From Actinomycetes bacterium (GTDB taxonomy: Bacteria; Actinomycetota; Acidimicrobiia; Acidimicrobiales; Microtrichaceae), in contig JAEWED010000209.1 in NCBI GenBank assembly GCA_023389745.1, positions 1 to 47,600 of the forward strand: DNA of 47,600 nucleotides, read 5' to 3'. This document shows positions 1 to 7,612 of this stretch, piece after piece. How positions within the stretch are numbered: position 1 is the first letter of the stretch; each line of letters begins with the position of its first letter. The translations under genes were made by a program, and so were the position numbers. The notes under the pieces are model-generated. The model did not search any database and was not told the DNA's origin. It worked only from the letters and a program-made list of their open reading frames with translations.

Positions 1-48
1 CCCCCGGCCCCGCCCCCAGCTCGTCCGAGCCGTGGGTCCCTTCGGCGA

Positions 49-1230
49 TCAGCCGAGCAGACGGAGGACCGACTGCGGCAACTGGTTCGCCTGGCCGAGC
101 ATCGCCGTGCCGGCCTGGGTGAGCACCTGGTGCCGGGTGAACGACACCATCTCGAGGGCCATGTCGGTGTCCCGGATGCGGGACTCCGAAGCGGCCAGGT
201 TCTCGGTGGTGACCTGCAGGTTGTTGATGGTGGACTCGAAGCGGTTCTGGACCGCACCGAGCTTGCCTCGAGCCGTCGAGACGTCCTTGATGGCGGTGTC
301 CATCGAGCTGATGAACGCCGTGGCCGAGGCCTCGCTGGTCACGTCGCCGGTGATGGACGCAGCGACCGCAGCGAGGTCGAAGCCCGCGACGTCGATGGTC
401 TCGTTGGCGTTCGCACCGACCTGGAACTTCGCAGCGGTGCCCGACGAGGCGGTCGCTGCGGAGAAGGTCACGGCGCCGGTCAGCGCGGCGTTGCCCGCCG
501 CGGCCGGGGTGCCGGTGATGTCGAAGCCGCCGCCCTGCTCCACCTTGAGGGTGAAGCCGGCACCCGCGGACTCCGCGGTCACCGAGAAGCCCTCGGCCAG
601 GTCGGAACGACCCGCGCCGAGCAGTCCGGCACGAACCTCGTTCTGGATGAACGACGCCAGGTCGGCGCCCGAGTAGGCACCCGCCTCGCCGGCCGTCACC
701 GCCGCGGTCGTGACCGCGACGCCGTCGACGGTGAACGAGAAGGTGTCACCGGCGGTCAGCGTGACCGTCGCTGCCGCCACGTTCGCACCGGTCTTCGAGT
801 TCGTCAGGCCGAAGCTGCCGTCGAGGAGCGCCTGGCTGCCGAACTTCGTCTGCTGGGCGATACGACCGATCTCACCCTTGAGCTCGGTGATCTCGTTGTT
901 CGCCGCGCCTCGTGCCTCGGCGTCGTTGGACGCGTTGACCGACTGCACCGCCAGGTCACGCATGCGGTTGAGCATGTTGTGGACCTCGTTCAGGGCGCCT
1001 TCTGCGGTCTGCACGACCGAGATGCCGTCCTGGGCGTTGCGGGTGGCCTGACGCAGACCCGAGACCTGCGCACGCAAGCCCTGGGAGATGACGAGCCCGG
1101 CAGCGTCGTCGGCTGCACGGTTGATCCGGAAGCCGGAGGACAGCTTCTCGAGACTCTTGCCCATCTGGGTGTTGGTGGTGGACAGGTTCCGGTAGGCGTT
1201 GAACGCCTGGATGTTCTGGTTGATGCGCAT
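49..1230 (-). CDS. fliC: Flagellin (flagellar filament protein)
   Basis: Flagellin of 393 aa that polymerises into the flagellar filament after export. Residues 1-140 are a standard D0/D1 N-terminal domain (MRINQNIQAF start, LSSGFRINRAADDAAGL motif). About 310-393 is the matching C-terminal helical domain (ESRIRDTDMALEM, ending in SVLRLLG). The middle is a Gly/Ala/Thr-rich variable region that would be surface exposed. The reading frame stays open upstream to 1518, but the ATG at 1230 gives the canonical flagellin N-terminus and has a GAGAAGGG ribosome-binding site just upstream. It is divergent from flgN-flgK-flgL and preceded by a sigma-28-like promoter at 1379-1405, giving a leader of roughly 140 nt. 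Family assignment is secure. Confidence 0.97.
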   Translation of the reverse strand: MRINQNIQAFNAYRNLSTTNTQMGKSLEKLSSGFRINRAADDAAGLVISQGLRAQVSGLRQATRNAQDGISVVQTAEGALNEVHNMLNRMRDLAVQSVNASNDAEARGAANNEITELKGEIGRIAQQTKFGSQALLDGSFGLTNSKTGANVAAATVTLTAGDTFSFTVDGVAVTTAAVTAGEAGAYSGADLASFIQNEVRAGLLGAGRSDLAEGFSVTAESAGAGFTLKVEQGGGFDITGTPAAAGNAALTGAVTFSAATASSGTAAKFQVGANANETIDVAGFDLAAVAASITGDVTSEASATAFISSMDTAIKDVSTARGKLGAVQNRFESTINNLQVTTENLAASESRIRDTDMALEMVSFTRHQVLTQAGTAMLGQANQLPQSVLRLLG

Positions 1231-1378
1231 TGGGTGCCCTTCTCTTCCGTGATTGGGGTGGTGTCGTCGCCCGGTTCTCGGGTGACGGCGCACTGGTGGG
1301 TCGGCCTGCTGACGCCATCGGTGAGGGTTGGGCCGAGATCGCGCTCGCAATGAGCCGTCCGACCCAGATCCCAATGGT

Positions 1379-1405
1379 TGAGCGGCATTCAGTGCCCGAA
1401 ATTTA
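1379..1405 (-). promoter_or_regulatory. Sigma-28 (FliA)-type promoter of the flagellin gene
   Basis: On the minus strand this reads TAAATTTC, 11 nt, GCCGCTCA. The established FliA consensus is TAAAGTTT-N11-GCCGATAA. The spacing is exact and the most conserved positions (TAAA and GCCG) match. It lies 149 bases upstream of the fliC start, in an AT-richer patch of a GC-rich region. A sigma factor of this class is encoded at 4662-5606. The activity is inferred. Confidence 0.7.
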
Positions 1406-1463
1406 TTCTTGTCGGATCCAGGGTTTCCCTCATACAGCCCTCCGAGGAACCGAGTGAAGACAT

Positions 1464-2039
1464 ATGAGGCCGAACGATTCCGACGATGCCGCTCCCGCCA
1501 CGTCGTTGGTCCCCACATCTCCGCAGCTGTCGTCCCCTCAGCTGGTCGACGGGATCCTGACCGAGCTCGGCCACGTCCTGTGGCGCCAGCGCGACCTGAT
1601 CCTGCGGCTCATCTACCGGCTCGAGGTCCAGCGGCTCGTGCTGGCCAGCGGGCAGACGCAGTGGATCGCCCTGGCGACCGAGGACGTCGACGACGCGATC
1701 GAGGACGTGCAGCGCCAGGAGGTGGTGCGCGCCGCGCTGGTCGAGGACCTCGCCCGGCCGCTCGGCACCGCCGCCGATGCCAGCCTGCGCGAGCTGATCG
1801 AGGCGGCCCCCACGCCGTGGGACCTGGTGCTCGCGGAGCACCACACCGAGTTCCTGCGCCTGGCCAACGAGGCCGAGGAGGCTGCGCGCAACAACCGCGA
1901 CATCCTCCAGCAGGGGCTGGTCGACGTGCGCGACCTGCTCGAGTCCTACGGCAGCAGCCCCGAGTCCGCCTACGGCGATCGCACCACCGGCGCCATCGCT
2001 CCCCCGACCACCTCGGTCCTGGTCGATCGCGAGGCCTGA
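1464..2039 (+). CDS. flgN: FlgN-like export chaperone for hook-associated proteins
   Basis: A 191-aa, mostly helical, acidic protein with no signal peptide or membrane segment. FlgN proteins are cytoplasmic chaperones that bind the C-termini of FlgK and FlgL and deliver them to the flagellar export gate. The call rests on three points: the gene lies one base ahead of flgK, its size is close to the family range, and its long amphipathic helices (about residues 25-80 and 100-165) have the FlgN pattern. Sequence conservation in this family is low, so the symbol rests heavily on context. The ATG at 1464 follows a purine-rich stretch. It is probably co-transcribed with flgK and flgL, and a weak TTGTCG-N18-TACAGC promoter could sit at 1409-1438. 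Confidence 0.75.
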   Translation: MRPNDSDDAAPATSLVPTSPQLSSPQLVDGILTELGHVLWRQRDLILRLIYRLEVQRLVLASGQTQWIALATEDVDDAIEDVQRQEVVRAALVEDLARPLGTAADASLRELIEAAPTPWDLVLAEHHTEFLRLANEAEEAARNNRDILQQGLVDVRDLLESYGSSPESAYGDRTTGAIAPPTTSVLVDREA

Positions 2040-2040
2040 C

Positions 2041-3450
2041 ATGTCCAGCTTCTCCTCGATCTCCACCGCGCTCAGCGGCCTGCTGTCGCACCGCCGGGCG
2101 CTCGACGTCATCGGCCACAACATCGCGAACGCGTCGACCGAGGGCTTCAGCCGTCGACGCGTCGAGCTCAGCCCCGCCGGCAGCTGGTCCGTGCCGTCGC
2201 TGTACTCGCGGTCCACGACGACGGGCAACGGCGTCAAGGTCGACGGCATCCTCCGCATCCGCGACGAGTTCCTCGAGGCCCGGGCGCTGCGCGAGCACGG
2301 CACGCTCGGCCGTCAGACGACCGAGGCGGCGACGCTCGCCCGGCTGGAGATGACGGTCCCCGAGCCCTCCGACGTCGGGCTCGCCGCCCAGCTCGGCGAC
2401 CTGTACGCCGCGTGGGACGACCTGGCCAACTCGCCGGGCGACTCCGCGGGCCGCATCGCCGTGCTGCAGCAGGCATCGACGGTCGCGTCGAGCCTGCAGC
2501 GCATCTCCGCCGAGATGCGCACCATGCGCGCCTCGTCGTTGTCCGAGGCCGTCACCGTGGTCGCCCAGATCAACGAGACCGCCGCCCGCATCGCGGAGCT
2601 GAACTCGGCGGTGTCCCGTGCGAACTCCGCGGGGCTCGACCCCCACGACCTGGCCGACCAGCGCGACCGGCTGGTCATGTCGCTGTCCGAGGTCGCCGGC
2701 ATCGAGGTGCGACACGGCGAGCACGGGTCGCTGGACGTGACCCTCGGCGGCACGTCGCTGGTTCGGGGCGGCAAGTACGAGCAGCTGCGGGTCACCGAGA
2801 CCGGACCGCTGCCGGGCGGCACCGGTCTGGACGCGGTCCAGATCCAGTGGGCCGCGGACGGCTACCCGGCGACCGTCGGCGGCGGCAGCCTCGGCGGCCT
2901 GCTGAACAACCTGAACGAGCACATCCCCCGGGCTCTCGGTGAGCTCGACGCCGTCGCCGGCGCGCTCGTCTCGTCGGTCAACGCGTTGCACGTCACCGGC
3001 CAGGGGCTGGACCCGGCGACCGACGTGGGCCTGAACTTCTGGGACCCCGCCGGCACGACCGCGGCGACCATCCGGCTGTCGGCCGACGTCGCGAACGACC
3101 CGTCGCGCATCGCCGCGGCCGCCGTCGGCTCCGGCGACCTGGACGCCTCGATCGCGCAGCAGATCGCCGCGCTGCACAACTCCCCCGGCGGCGCCGACTC
3201 GCTCTACCAGGACATGATCGGCCGCCTCGCGGTCGAGACCCAGGCGGCGACCCGACGGGTGGACATCCAACAGGAGGTCACCTACCAGGCCGACGACGCC
3301 CGCCTGGGCGTCTCCGGGGTGAACCTCGACGAGGAGCTCGCCTCGCTCATCACGACGCAGCGGTCCTACGAGGCCGCGGCCCGCCTGTTGACCACCGTCG
3401 ACGAGGCGCTGGACACACTCATCAACCGCACAGGATTGGTCGGCCGATGA
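2041..3450 (+). CDS. flgK: Flagellar hook-associated protein FlgK (HAP1)
   Basis: A 469-aa protein forming the first ring of the hook-filament junction. The N-terminus (about residues 1-45, with ALDVIGHNIANASTEGFSRR) is the rod/hook-family motif. The C-terminus (about 425-465, with GVNLDEELASLITTQRSYEA) is the conserved flg_bbr_C helix. The centre, residues 100-400, is the divergent FlgK body. The ATG lies one base after the flgN stop, and the 3' end overlaps flgL by four bases (ATGA), so the two are translationally coupled. Length is typical for short actinobacterial FlgK. The family assignment is secure. Confidence 0.96.
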   Translation: MSSFSSISTALSGLLSHRRALDVIGHNIANASTEGFSRRRVELSPAGSWSVPSLYSRSTTTGNGVKVDGILRIRDEFLEARALREHGTLGRQTTEAATLARLEMTVPEPSDVGLAAQLGDLYAAWDDLANSPGDSAGRIAVLQQASTVASSLQRISAEMRTMRASSLSEAVTVVAQINETAARIAELNSAVSRANSAGLDPHDLADQRDRLVMSLSEVAGIEVRHGEHGSLDVTLGGTSLVRGGKYEQLRVTETGPLPGGTGLDAVQIQWAADGYPATVGGGSLGGLLNNLNEHIPRALGELDAVAGALVSSVNALHVTGQGLDPATDVGLNFWDPAGTTAATIRLSADVANDPSRIAAAAVGSGDLDASIAQQIAALHNSPGGADSLYQDMIGRLAVETQAATRRVDIQQEVTYQADDARLGVSGVNLDEELASLITTQRSYEAAARLLTTVDEALDTLINRTGLVGR

Positions 3451-4346
3451 CACGCATCACCCACACCACCGGCACGCGGACCATGCTCGCCGACATCATG
3501 CAGGCGAACCGGGGCATGGTCCGTGCCCAGGAGCGCCTCAGCTCGCAGAAGGAGCTGTCACGCGCCTCGGACGGCCCGTCCCGGGCGCTCTCGGCCCTCG
3601 ACCACCGTGCGGTCCTGCGTCGCTCGGCGCAGTTCCAGCGCAACGCGACCGACGCCCGCGGCTGGATGGTCGCCGGCGACACCGCGCTGACCTCGGGTGT
3701 CGAGCTGATGACCCACGTGCGGTCGTTGATCGTCAGCGCCCGCTCGGGAGCGACCGACCCCAACGCGCTCAAGGCGATCGCCGCCGAGGTCGCCGGCGCA
3801 CGCGAGGCGATGCTGTCGCTCGCCAACTCCCAGCACCAGGGACGCCCGATCTTCTCCGGCACCGCGAACACCACGAACGCGTTCGACGTCTCGGGCGCCT
3901 ACCTAGGCGACCAGGGCGTCGTCATGCGCCCCGTCGCGCCGTCGGTCACGCTGCAGGTCAACCGCAGCGGCGACGAGGTGTTCGGCACCGTCGACGCGGC
4001 CGACCCCATGAACGGCAACGTGTTCCAGGTGCTCGACTCGATCGTCGCGGCGATCGACGCCGGCGACGACGACCAGATGGCGCTCGGACTCGAGCGCCTC
4101 GACGTCGCCATGGACCGCATCGAGTCCGCCCAGGTGGCACTCGGCGCCCGAGCTCGACAGGTCGAGGACGTGATGGCCCGCAACGAGATCTCCGACATCG
4201 ACCGACGCACGGCGCTCTCCGAGGCCGAGGACGTCGACATGGCCCAGGCGCTCATCGACATGCGCGCCAAGGAGTTCAGCTACCAGGCTGCGCTCGGCGC
4301 CTCGGCGAAGGTCCTCCAGACCTCGCTGCTCGACTTCCTGCGCTGA
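3447..4346 (+). CDS. flgL: Flagellar hook-associated protein FlgL (HAP3)
   Basis: A 299-aa flagellin-fold protein that links FlgK to the filament. It opens with a flagellin-like helix (ADIMQANRGMVRAQERLSSQKELSRASDGPSRA is split here by meaning: coiled-coil helix, then the SSQKELSRASDGP turn). It ends with another such helix (about residues 255-299, DMAQALIDMRAKEFSYQAAL). Such terminal helices are the parts shared by flagellin and FlgL. It starts inside the flgK stop (ATGA), which fixes the start. Its stop is followed by a repeat-bearing intergenic stretch before the sigma-factor gene. Confidence 0.95.
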   Translation: MTRITHTTGTRTMLADIMQANRGMVRAQERLSSQKELSRASDGPSRALSALDHRAVLRRSAQFQRNATDARGWMVAGDTALTSGVELMTHVRSLIVSARSGATDPNALKAIAAEVAGAREAMLSLANSQHQGRPIFSGTANTTNAFDVSGAYLGDQGVVMRPVAPSVTLQVNRSGDEVFGTVDAADPMNGNVFQVLDSIVAAIDAGDDDQMALGLERLDVAMDRIESAQVALGARARQVEDVMARNEISDIDRRTALSEAEDVDMAQALIDMRAKEFSYQAALGASAKVLQTSLLDFLR

Positions 4347-4380
4347 CCCCGGAGACGTCCGCCGCCTGCGCCCGGCACGG

Positions 4381-4447
4381 GCCTGCACTGCCCTTCGGCA
4401 CAGGCCCGCACTGCCCTTCGGCACAGGTCTGCACTGCCCTTCGGCAC
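4381..4447. repeat. Three tandem 23-bp repeats
   Basis: Three consecutive copies of a 23-bp unit share the core GCACTGCCCTTCGGCACAGG, at 4385, 4408 and 4431. Each contains TGCC-CTTC-GGCA, which could fold into a 4-bp stem with a tetraloop. They sit just after flgL and about 120 bp ahead of the sigma-28-like promoter. A transcription-terminating or protein-binding role is possible but unproven. Confidence 0.85.
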
Positions 4448-4567
4448 GTGTCGGTGCGGCGCGCCGGCGTGCCGGGCACTGAGCCGTTCGGGCCGTCCGC
4501 GGTGGGCCCGCAGGGGCCGTTCGACCCGGCCGGTTGGGGCAAAGGGATCAATCTGAAGGCAACTCAT

Positions 4568-4594
4568 TAAGTAATCGGAGATCCTCGCCGAAAG
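4568..4594 (+). promoter_or_regulatory. Sigma-28-type promoter in front of the FliA/WhiG-like sigma gene
   Basis: The plus strand reads TAAGTAAT, 11 nt, GCCGAAAG. This has the exact 8-11-8 architecture of the FliA consensus TAAAGTTT-N11-GCCGATAA, with GCCGA intact. It lies 68 bases before the preferred ATG at 4662. If functional it would let the sigma factor drive its own synthesis. Confidence 0.6.
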
Positions 4595-4661
4595 GCATGT
4601 CGCAGCCGCAGTGCGGTTCGCACCTGGGACCTCTTCGGAGATCAGGGGCTTCGAAGGGACG

Positions 4662-5606
4662 ATGTTGACGATGGAACTCGGAGATCTTTCGCGCATGGAC
4701 GCCGCTACCGCCGCACTGGTCGAACAGCACCTGCCGCTCGTGGAGCAGGTCGTCCTCCGGGTCTCGAGCTCGTTCCCCCGCTTCGTGGATCGCGGCGACC
4801 TGATCTCCGCCGGCACGCTCGGCCTGGTCGAGGCGGCGCTCCGCTACGACGCCGAGCGAGGCATCCCCTTCGGCGGCTTCGCCGTGCAGCGCATCCGAGG
4901 CGCCGTGCTCGACGTCGCCCGCTCTGCCGACTGGGTCCCCCGCTCGACGCGTGAGCTCGCCCGTGACGCCGAGCAGGCGACGCACGAACTGGCCGTCGAG
5001 CACCGTGAGATGCCCGACGAGCGCCAGGTCGCCGAACGCCTGGGCGTCGATCCCGGCGACCTGCGTCGCATGCAGGAGCGCATCACCCTCGGCGTGACCC
5101 GATCGCTGGATCGCGGCGGCGACCTGGACCACGGCGAGGATGCGGACCAGATGGTCGACCGCACCGCCCCGTCGATCGAGGAGCTGCTCGAGAACACCGA
5201 GCTGCACGGCTACCTGCGCGCCGCGCTCGACTCGCTGCCCGAGCGGCTTCGGATCATCACCGTGGGCCTCTACCTCGAGAACCGGACCTTCGACGAGCTG
5301 GCCGAGCTGCTCGGCGTGACGCCGTCGAGGATCTCGCAGCTGCGCTCCGACGCGATCGACATGATCCGCCACGGCATGGAGAGCCAGTTCCGACCGTCGA
5401 CCGACGAGCGGCCCAAGGGGCGTGTCGCGATCCGCCAGGCCCGCTATGCGAGCGACATCGCCATGCACTCCGACATGGTCGCCCGGCTCTCGAGCGGCGC
5501 CCAGTCGACCCGCAAGGAGATGGCGTGGCACGAGGAGTCGATGCCAACGGCGAACGTGCCCGACACTGCGGCCGAGTGGGCCGGCGACGCGGTCCGCATC
5601 GCCTGA
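4662..5606 (+). CDS. fliA: RNA polymerase sigma factor, FliA/WhiG family (sigma-28)
   Basis: A 314-aa sigma-70 family protein of the FliA/WhiG type, which directs RNA polymerase to late flagellar promoters. Region 2 is visible near residues 25-85 (VDRGDLISAGTLGLVEAALRYD, then FGGFAVQRIRGAVLD). Region 3 is near 100-140. Region 4 with its helix-turn-helix is near 185-240 (LPERLRIITVGLY, FDELAELLGVTPSRISQLRSDA). About 70 residues follow region 4.2, a tail that most FliA proteins lack. The ATG at 4662 is preferred over an upstream GTG at 4611 because it has a GAAGGGA ribosome-binding site. WhiG, the sporulation counterpart, cannot be excluded by sequence alone, but the flagellar context favours FliA. 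Confidence 0.92.
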   Translation: MLTMELGDLSRMDAATAALVEQHLPLVEQVVLRVSSSFPRFVDRGDLISAGTLGLVEAALRYDAERGIPFGGFAVQRIRGAVLDVARSADWVPRSTRELARDAEQATHELAVEHREMPDERQVAERLGVDPGDLRRMQERITLGVTRSLDRGGDLDHGEDADQMVDRTAPSIEELLENTELHGYLRAALDSLPERLRIITVGLYLENRTFDELAELLGVTPSRISQLRSDAIDMIRHGMESQFRPSTDERPKGRVAIRQARYASDIAMHSDMVARLSSGAQSTRKEMAWHEESMPTANVPDTAAEWAGDAVRIA

Positions 5607-5696
5607 TCGCTCCGGCCGAGCGCCGGCGGCGCCGGCACGGGGATGATCCCGCGCCGACGCCGATGACGTGTCGGCCCTGCTGTCAGACGCTCCGGG

Positions 5697-6536
5697 TCAC
5701 ACCGGAGGGGCCGCGTCAGGGCAGTTGACGAGGTAGTCCCATGCCGTTCCGCCGATGCCGGTCACCACGACCGTCACTGCGGTCGAAGTGCCAGCGGGAA
5801 CGGCGATCATCGCTGTTCCCATCCCCGGGCCGGTCGGCGTGATCGGGTTGCCGTCCGGGTCGACGTAGCCGCTCTCGCCGCGCCATCCGGAGTCATAGAT
5901 CGACGCTCCCTCGTAGAAGACCTCGAACCGGTCCGGCACGCTGTAGGCATCGAAGTCGAAGACGAACGACGTGGGACCTGCCACGCCCAGGTTGTGCACG
6001 GTCGAGGTCACCCCTTCGCCGCCGGACGTCGTCGTGGTGTCGCACTCCTCGGGCGGCGTGGTCGGGCACTCCTCGTCGACGACCTTCGCCGTCGCCGTGC
6101 CGTTCTCCGGCAGCGCCGGGCACGGTTCGGGGCACGTGGTGGTCACCTTGGCCATGGCGTCACCGGGTGTGGTGGGACACGGCTCGGGGCAGTTGCTGGT
6201 CGTGTTCGCCGACGCCGCCCCCATCGCCGTCGGACACGGGGTCGGACAGCTGTCGGTGACCTTCGCGTTCACGTCACCGCTGGCCTTCGCCGTCGGACAC
6301 GGCGTCGGACAGCTGTCCGTGACCTTCGCAGTCACGTCACCGCTGGCCTTCGCCGTCGGACACGGCGTCGGACAGCTGTCCGTGACGTCTGCCGTCGCGC
6401 CTTGCACGGACTGCGTCGGGCACGGGTCGGGGGGTTCTCCGCTGGGTGTGTCCGGCACACACCCGATGCCCAGGCCGGCGATCGCCAACACTGCGAGCAC
6501 CACGCCGAGTCGGCGTCGCGAGGTTCTGTTTCCCAT
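5697..6536 (-). CDS. Secreted or lipid-anchored protein with Cys-Pro tandem repeats
   Basis: A 279-aa exported protein of unknown function. Residues 10-26 are a hydrophobic signal ending in LGIGC26, an imperfect lipobox. Residues 37-155 are repeats built on SCPTPCPT alternating with KASGDVTAKVTD; the best-kept unit is 21 aa (63 bp). Residues 185-279 look like a small beta-sandwich (SFVFDFDAYSVPDRFEVFYEG, IYDSGW, GTAWDYLVNCPD), a domain pattern I recognise from other secreted bacterial proteins as a likely binding module. The cysteines could form disulfides or bind metal. The start ATG has a GGGAG site 7-8 bases upstream. It converges with the sigma gene. Confidence 0.75.
   Translation of the reverse strand: MGNRTSRRRLGVVLAVLAIAGLGIGCVPDTPSGEPPDPCPTQSVQGATADVTDSCPTPCPTAKASGDVTAKVTDSCPTPCPTAKASGDVNAKVTDSCPTPCPTAMGAASANTTSNCPEPCPTTPGDAMAKVTTTCPEPCPALPENGTATAKVVDEECPTTPPEECDTTTTSGGEGVTSTVHNLGVAGPTSFVFDFDAYSVPDRFEVFYEGASIYDSGWRGESGYVDPDGNPITPTGPGMGTAMIAVPAGTSTAVTVVVTGIGGTAWDYLVNCPDAAPPV
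6229..6390 (-). repeat. 63-bp in-frame tandem repeats inside the Cys-Pro protein gene
   Basis: Units beginning at about 6229 and 6292, and a partial one at 6355, are nearly identical over 63 bp, exactly 21 codons. They encode the CPTPCPTAKASGDV-type unit. More diverged copies extend towards 6110 and 6430. High nucleotide identity between neighbours indicates recent expansion. Confidence 0.9.
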
Positions 6537-6648
6537 GAGTTGCTCCCACTGGTCGCGTGGGCGGGGCGGTTCCCCGCCCCGCCGGCGACCGTAACCAATG
6601 AGGTCAACTCGATGCGGTGCGAATGGTTGCGATAGAGAGAAACGATGA

Positions 6649-7560
6649 TCAGCGGCTCGCGACGAGCGCTGCGGTCGCCTCGAGACACGCGAGGTCGGTG
6701 CTGCCGGGCACGAGGATGAACTCGTCGACGCCGGCTTCCTCGGCCTCGTCGAGGGCCTGCAGCAGACGGTCCGCGTGCCACACCGGCGCGTCCGCGGCCA
6801 TGGCCCGTGCGAACTTCTCGCCGAAGATGCGCAGGTACTCGTAGGTGAACTGCTCGAGCGTCGCCTCGGACTCGTCGATGCCGAGCGTGTAGAAGCAACC
6901 GGTGACGACTCGGGGTGCGCTGGACCGCCCTGCAGCGGACCACGCGTCACGCGCAGCAGATGCCGCGGCCGCCATGTCGAATCCGCTCGCGTTGATCGAG
7001 AAGCCCGACACTCCGTCGGCCCACTCGGCTGCTCGGGCGAGTGCCTTGGGACCCATCGCTCCCGCGAGGATCGGCGGGCCGCCCGGCTGGACGCACGCCG
7101 GTCCGACCGGGTCGGCACCCTCGAACGGTGCGTCACCCGCCCACAGGCGACGCAGCTCGGCGACCCCCTCGTCGAGGCGCTGGTGGCGGCGTTCCATCGA
7201 CGAGCCGGCCGCGAGGTAGTCGTGCTCGCGTCCGCCGATGCCGACACCCAGGGTCACCCGACCGCCGCTCAGCACGTCGAGGGTGGCGAGCTCCTTGGCG
7301 ACCACCGGGATGGGGTGCATCGGCAGCACGACCAGGTTGACGAACACCCGCACCCGCTCGGTCAGCGCGGCGGCCGCGGCGTTGGTGACGGTCATCTCCT
7401 GGTTGTGGAACGTGATGCGCTCACCGCAGGAGATGCTCGAGAACGGCCCGGCATCGATGCCGCGGCTCCAGTCGAGCGTGGTGGCACGGGTGTAACCACG
7501 CGCCATGGTCGGCAGTGCCACTCCGACGTCCATCGTTCCGCGGTCGCTTCCGTTGCCCAT
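6649..7560 (-). CDS. Luciferase-like (LLM) F420-type oxidoreductase
   Basis: A 303-aa cytoplasmic TIM-barrel flavin/F420 oxidoreductase of the bacterial luciferase-like family. Recognisable segments are the N-terminal strand MDVGVALP, the SCGERITFHNQE region, FVNLVVLPMHPIPVVAKELATLDVLSGGRVTLGVGIGG (quoted by parts: LPMHP, ELATLDVLSGGR, LGVGIGG) and GPKALARAAEWADGV. Cofactor and substrate are inferred from family habit in actinobacteria; the exact reaction is unknown. Two starts are possible. The ATG at 7560 has a TACCAT -10 motif eight bases upstream, suggesting a leaderless mRNA. The ATG at 7533 gives the commonest family N-terminus. It runs with no obvious operon partner. Confidence 0.9.
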   Translation of the reverse strand: MGNGSDRGTMDVGVALPTMARGYTRATTLDWSRGIDAGPFSSISCGERITFHNQEMTVTNAAAAALTERVRVFVNLVVLPMHPIPVVAKELATLDVLSGGRVTLGVGIGGREHDYLAAGSSMERRHQRLDEGVAELRRLWAGDAPFEGADPVGPACVQPGGPPILAGAMGPKALARAAEWADGVSGFSINASGFDMAAAASAARDAWSAAGRSSAPRVVTGCFYTLGIDESEATLEQFTYEYLRIFGEKFARAMAADAPVWHADRLLQALDEAEEAGVDEFILVPGSTDLACLEATAALVASR

Positions 7561-7568
7561 GGCCGGCG

Positions 7569-7574
7569 ATGGTA
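7569..7574 (-). promoter_or_regulatory. Possible -10 element (TANNNT) for a leaderless LLM transcript
   Basis: TACCAT on the minus strand lies eight bases before the ATG at 7560, which has no ribosome-binding site. Actinobacterial leaderless genes commonly show TANNNT at this distance. A six-base motif is weak evidence by itself. Confidence 0.35.
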
Positions 7575-7612
7575 GACCGCAGATCTGACGACCCGTCAGG
7601 CAGGCCGGCCGA

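Larger units (their letters stand above)
4347..4661. other. Intergenic region between flgL and the sigma-factor gene
   Basis: This 315-base stretch holds three tandem 23-bp repeats (about 4381-4447), a GC-rich spacer, a sigma-28-like promoter at 4568-4594 and the leader of the sigma gene. No convincing gene is seen. Reading frames that cross it are interrupted or only shadow the neighbours. A GTG at 4611 would extend the sigma factor by 17 residues, but it lacks a ribosome-binding site. Confidence 0.7.

Noticed and set aside
5690..5707. Terminator between the sigma gene and the Cys-Pro gene
   Set aside because: A 6-bp stem (CTCCGG/CCGGAG) exists but overlaps a stop codon and has no T-tract, so the evidence is too weak.
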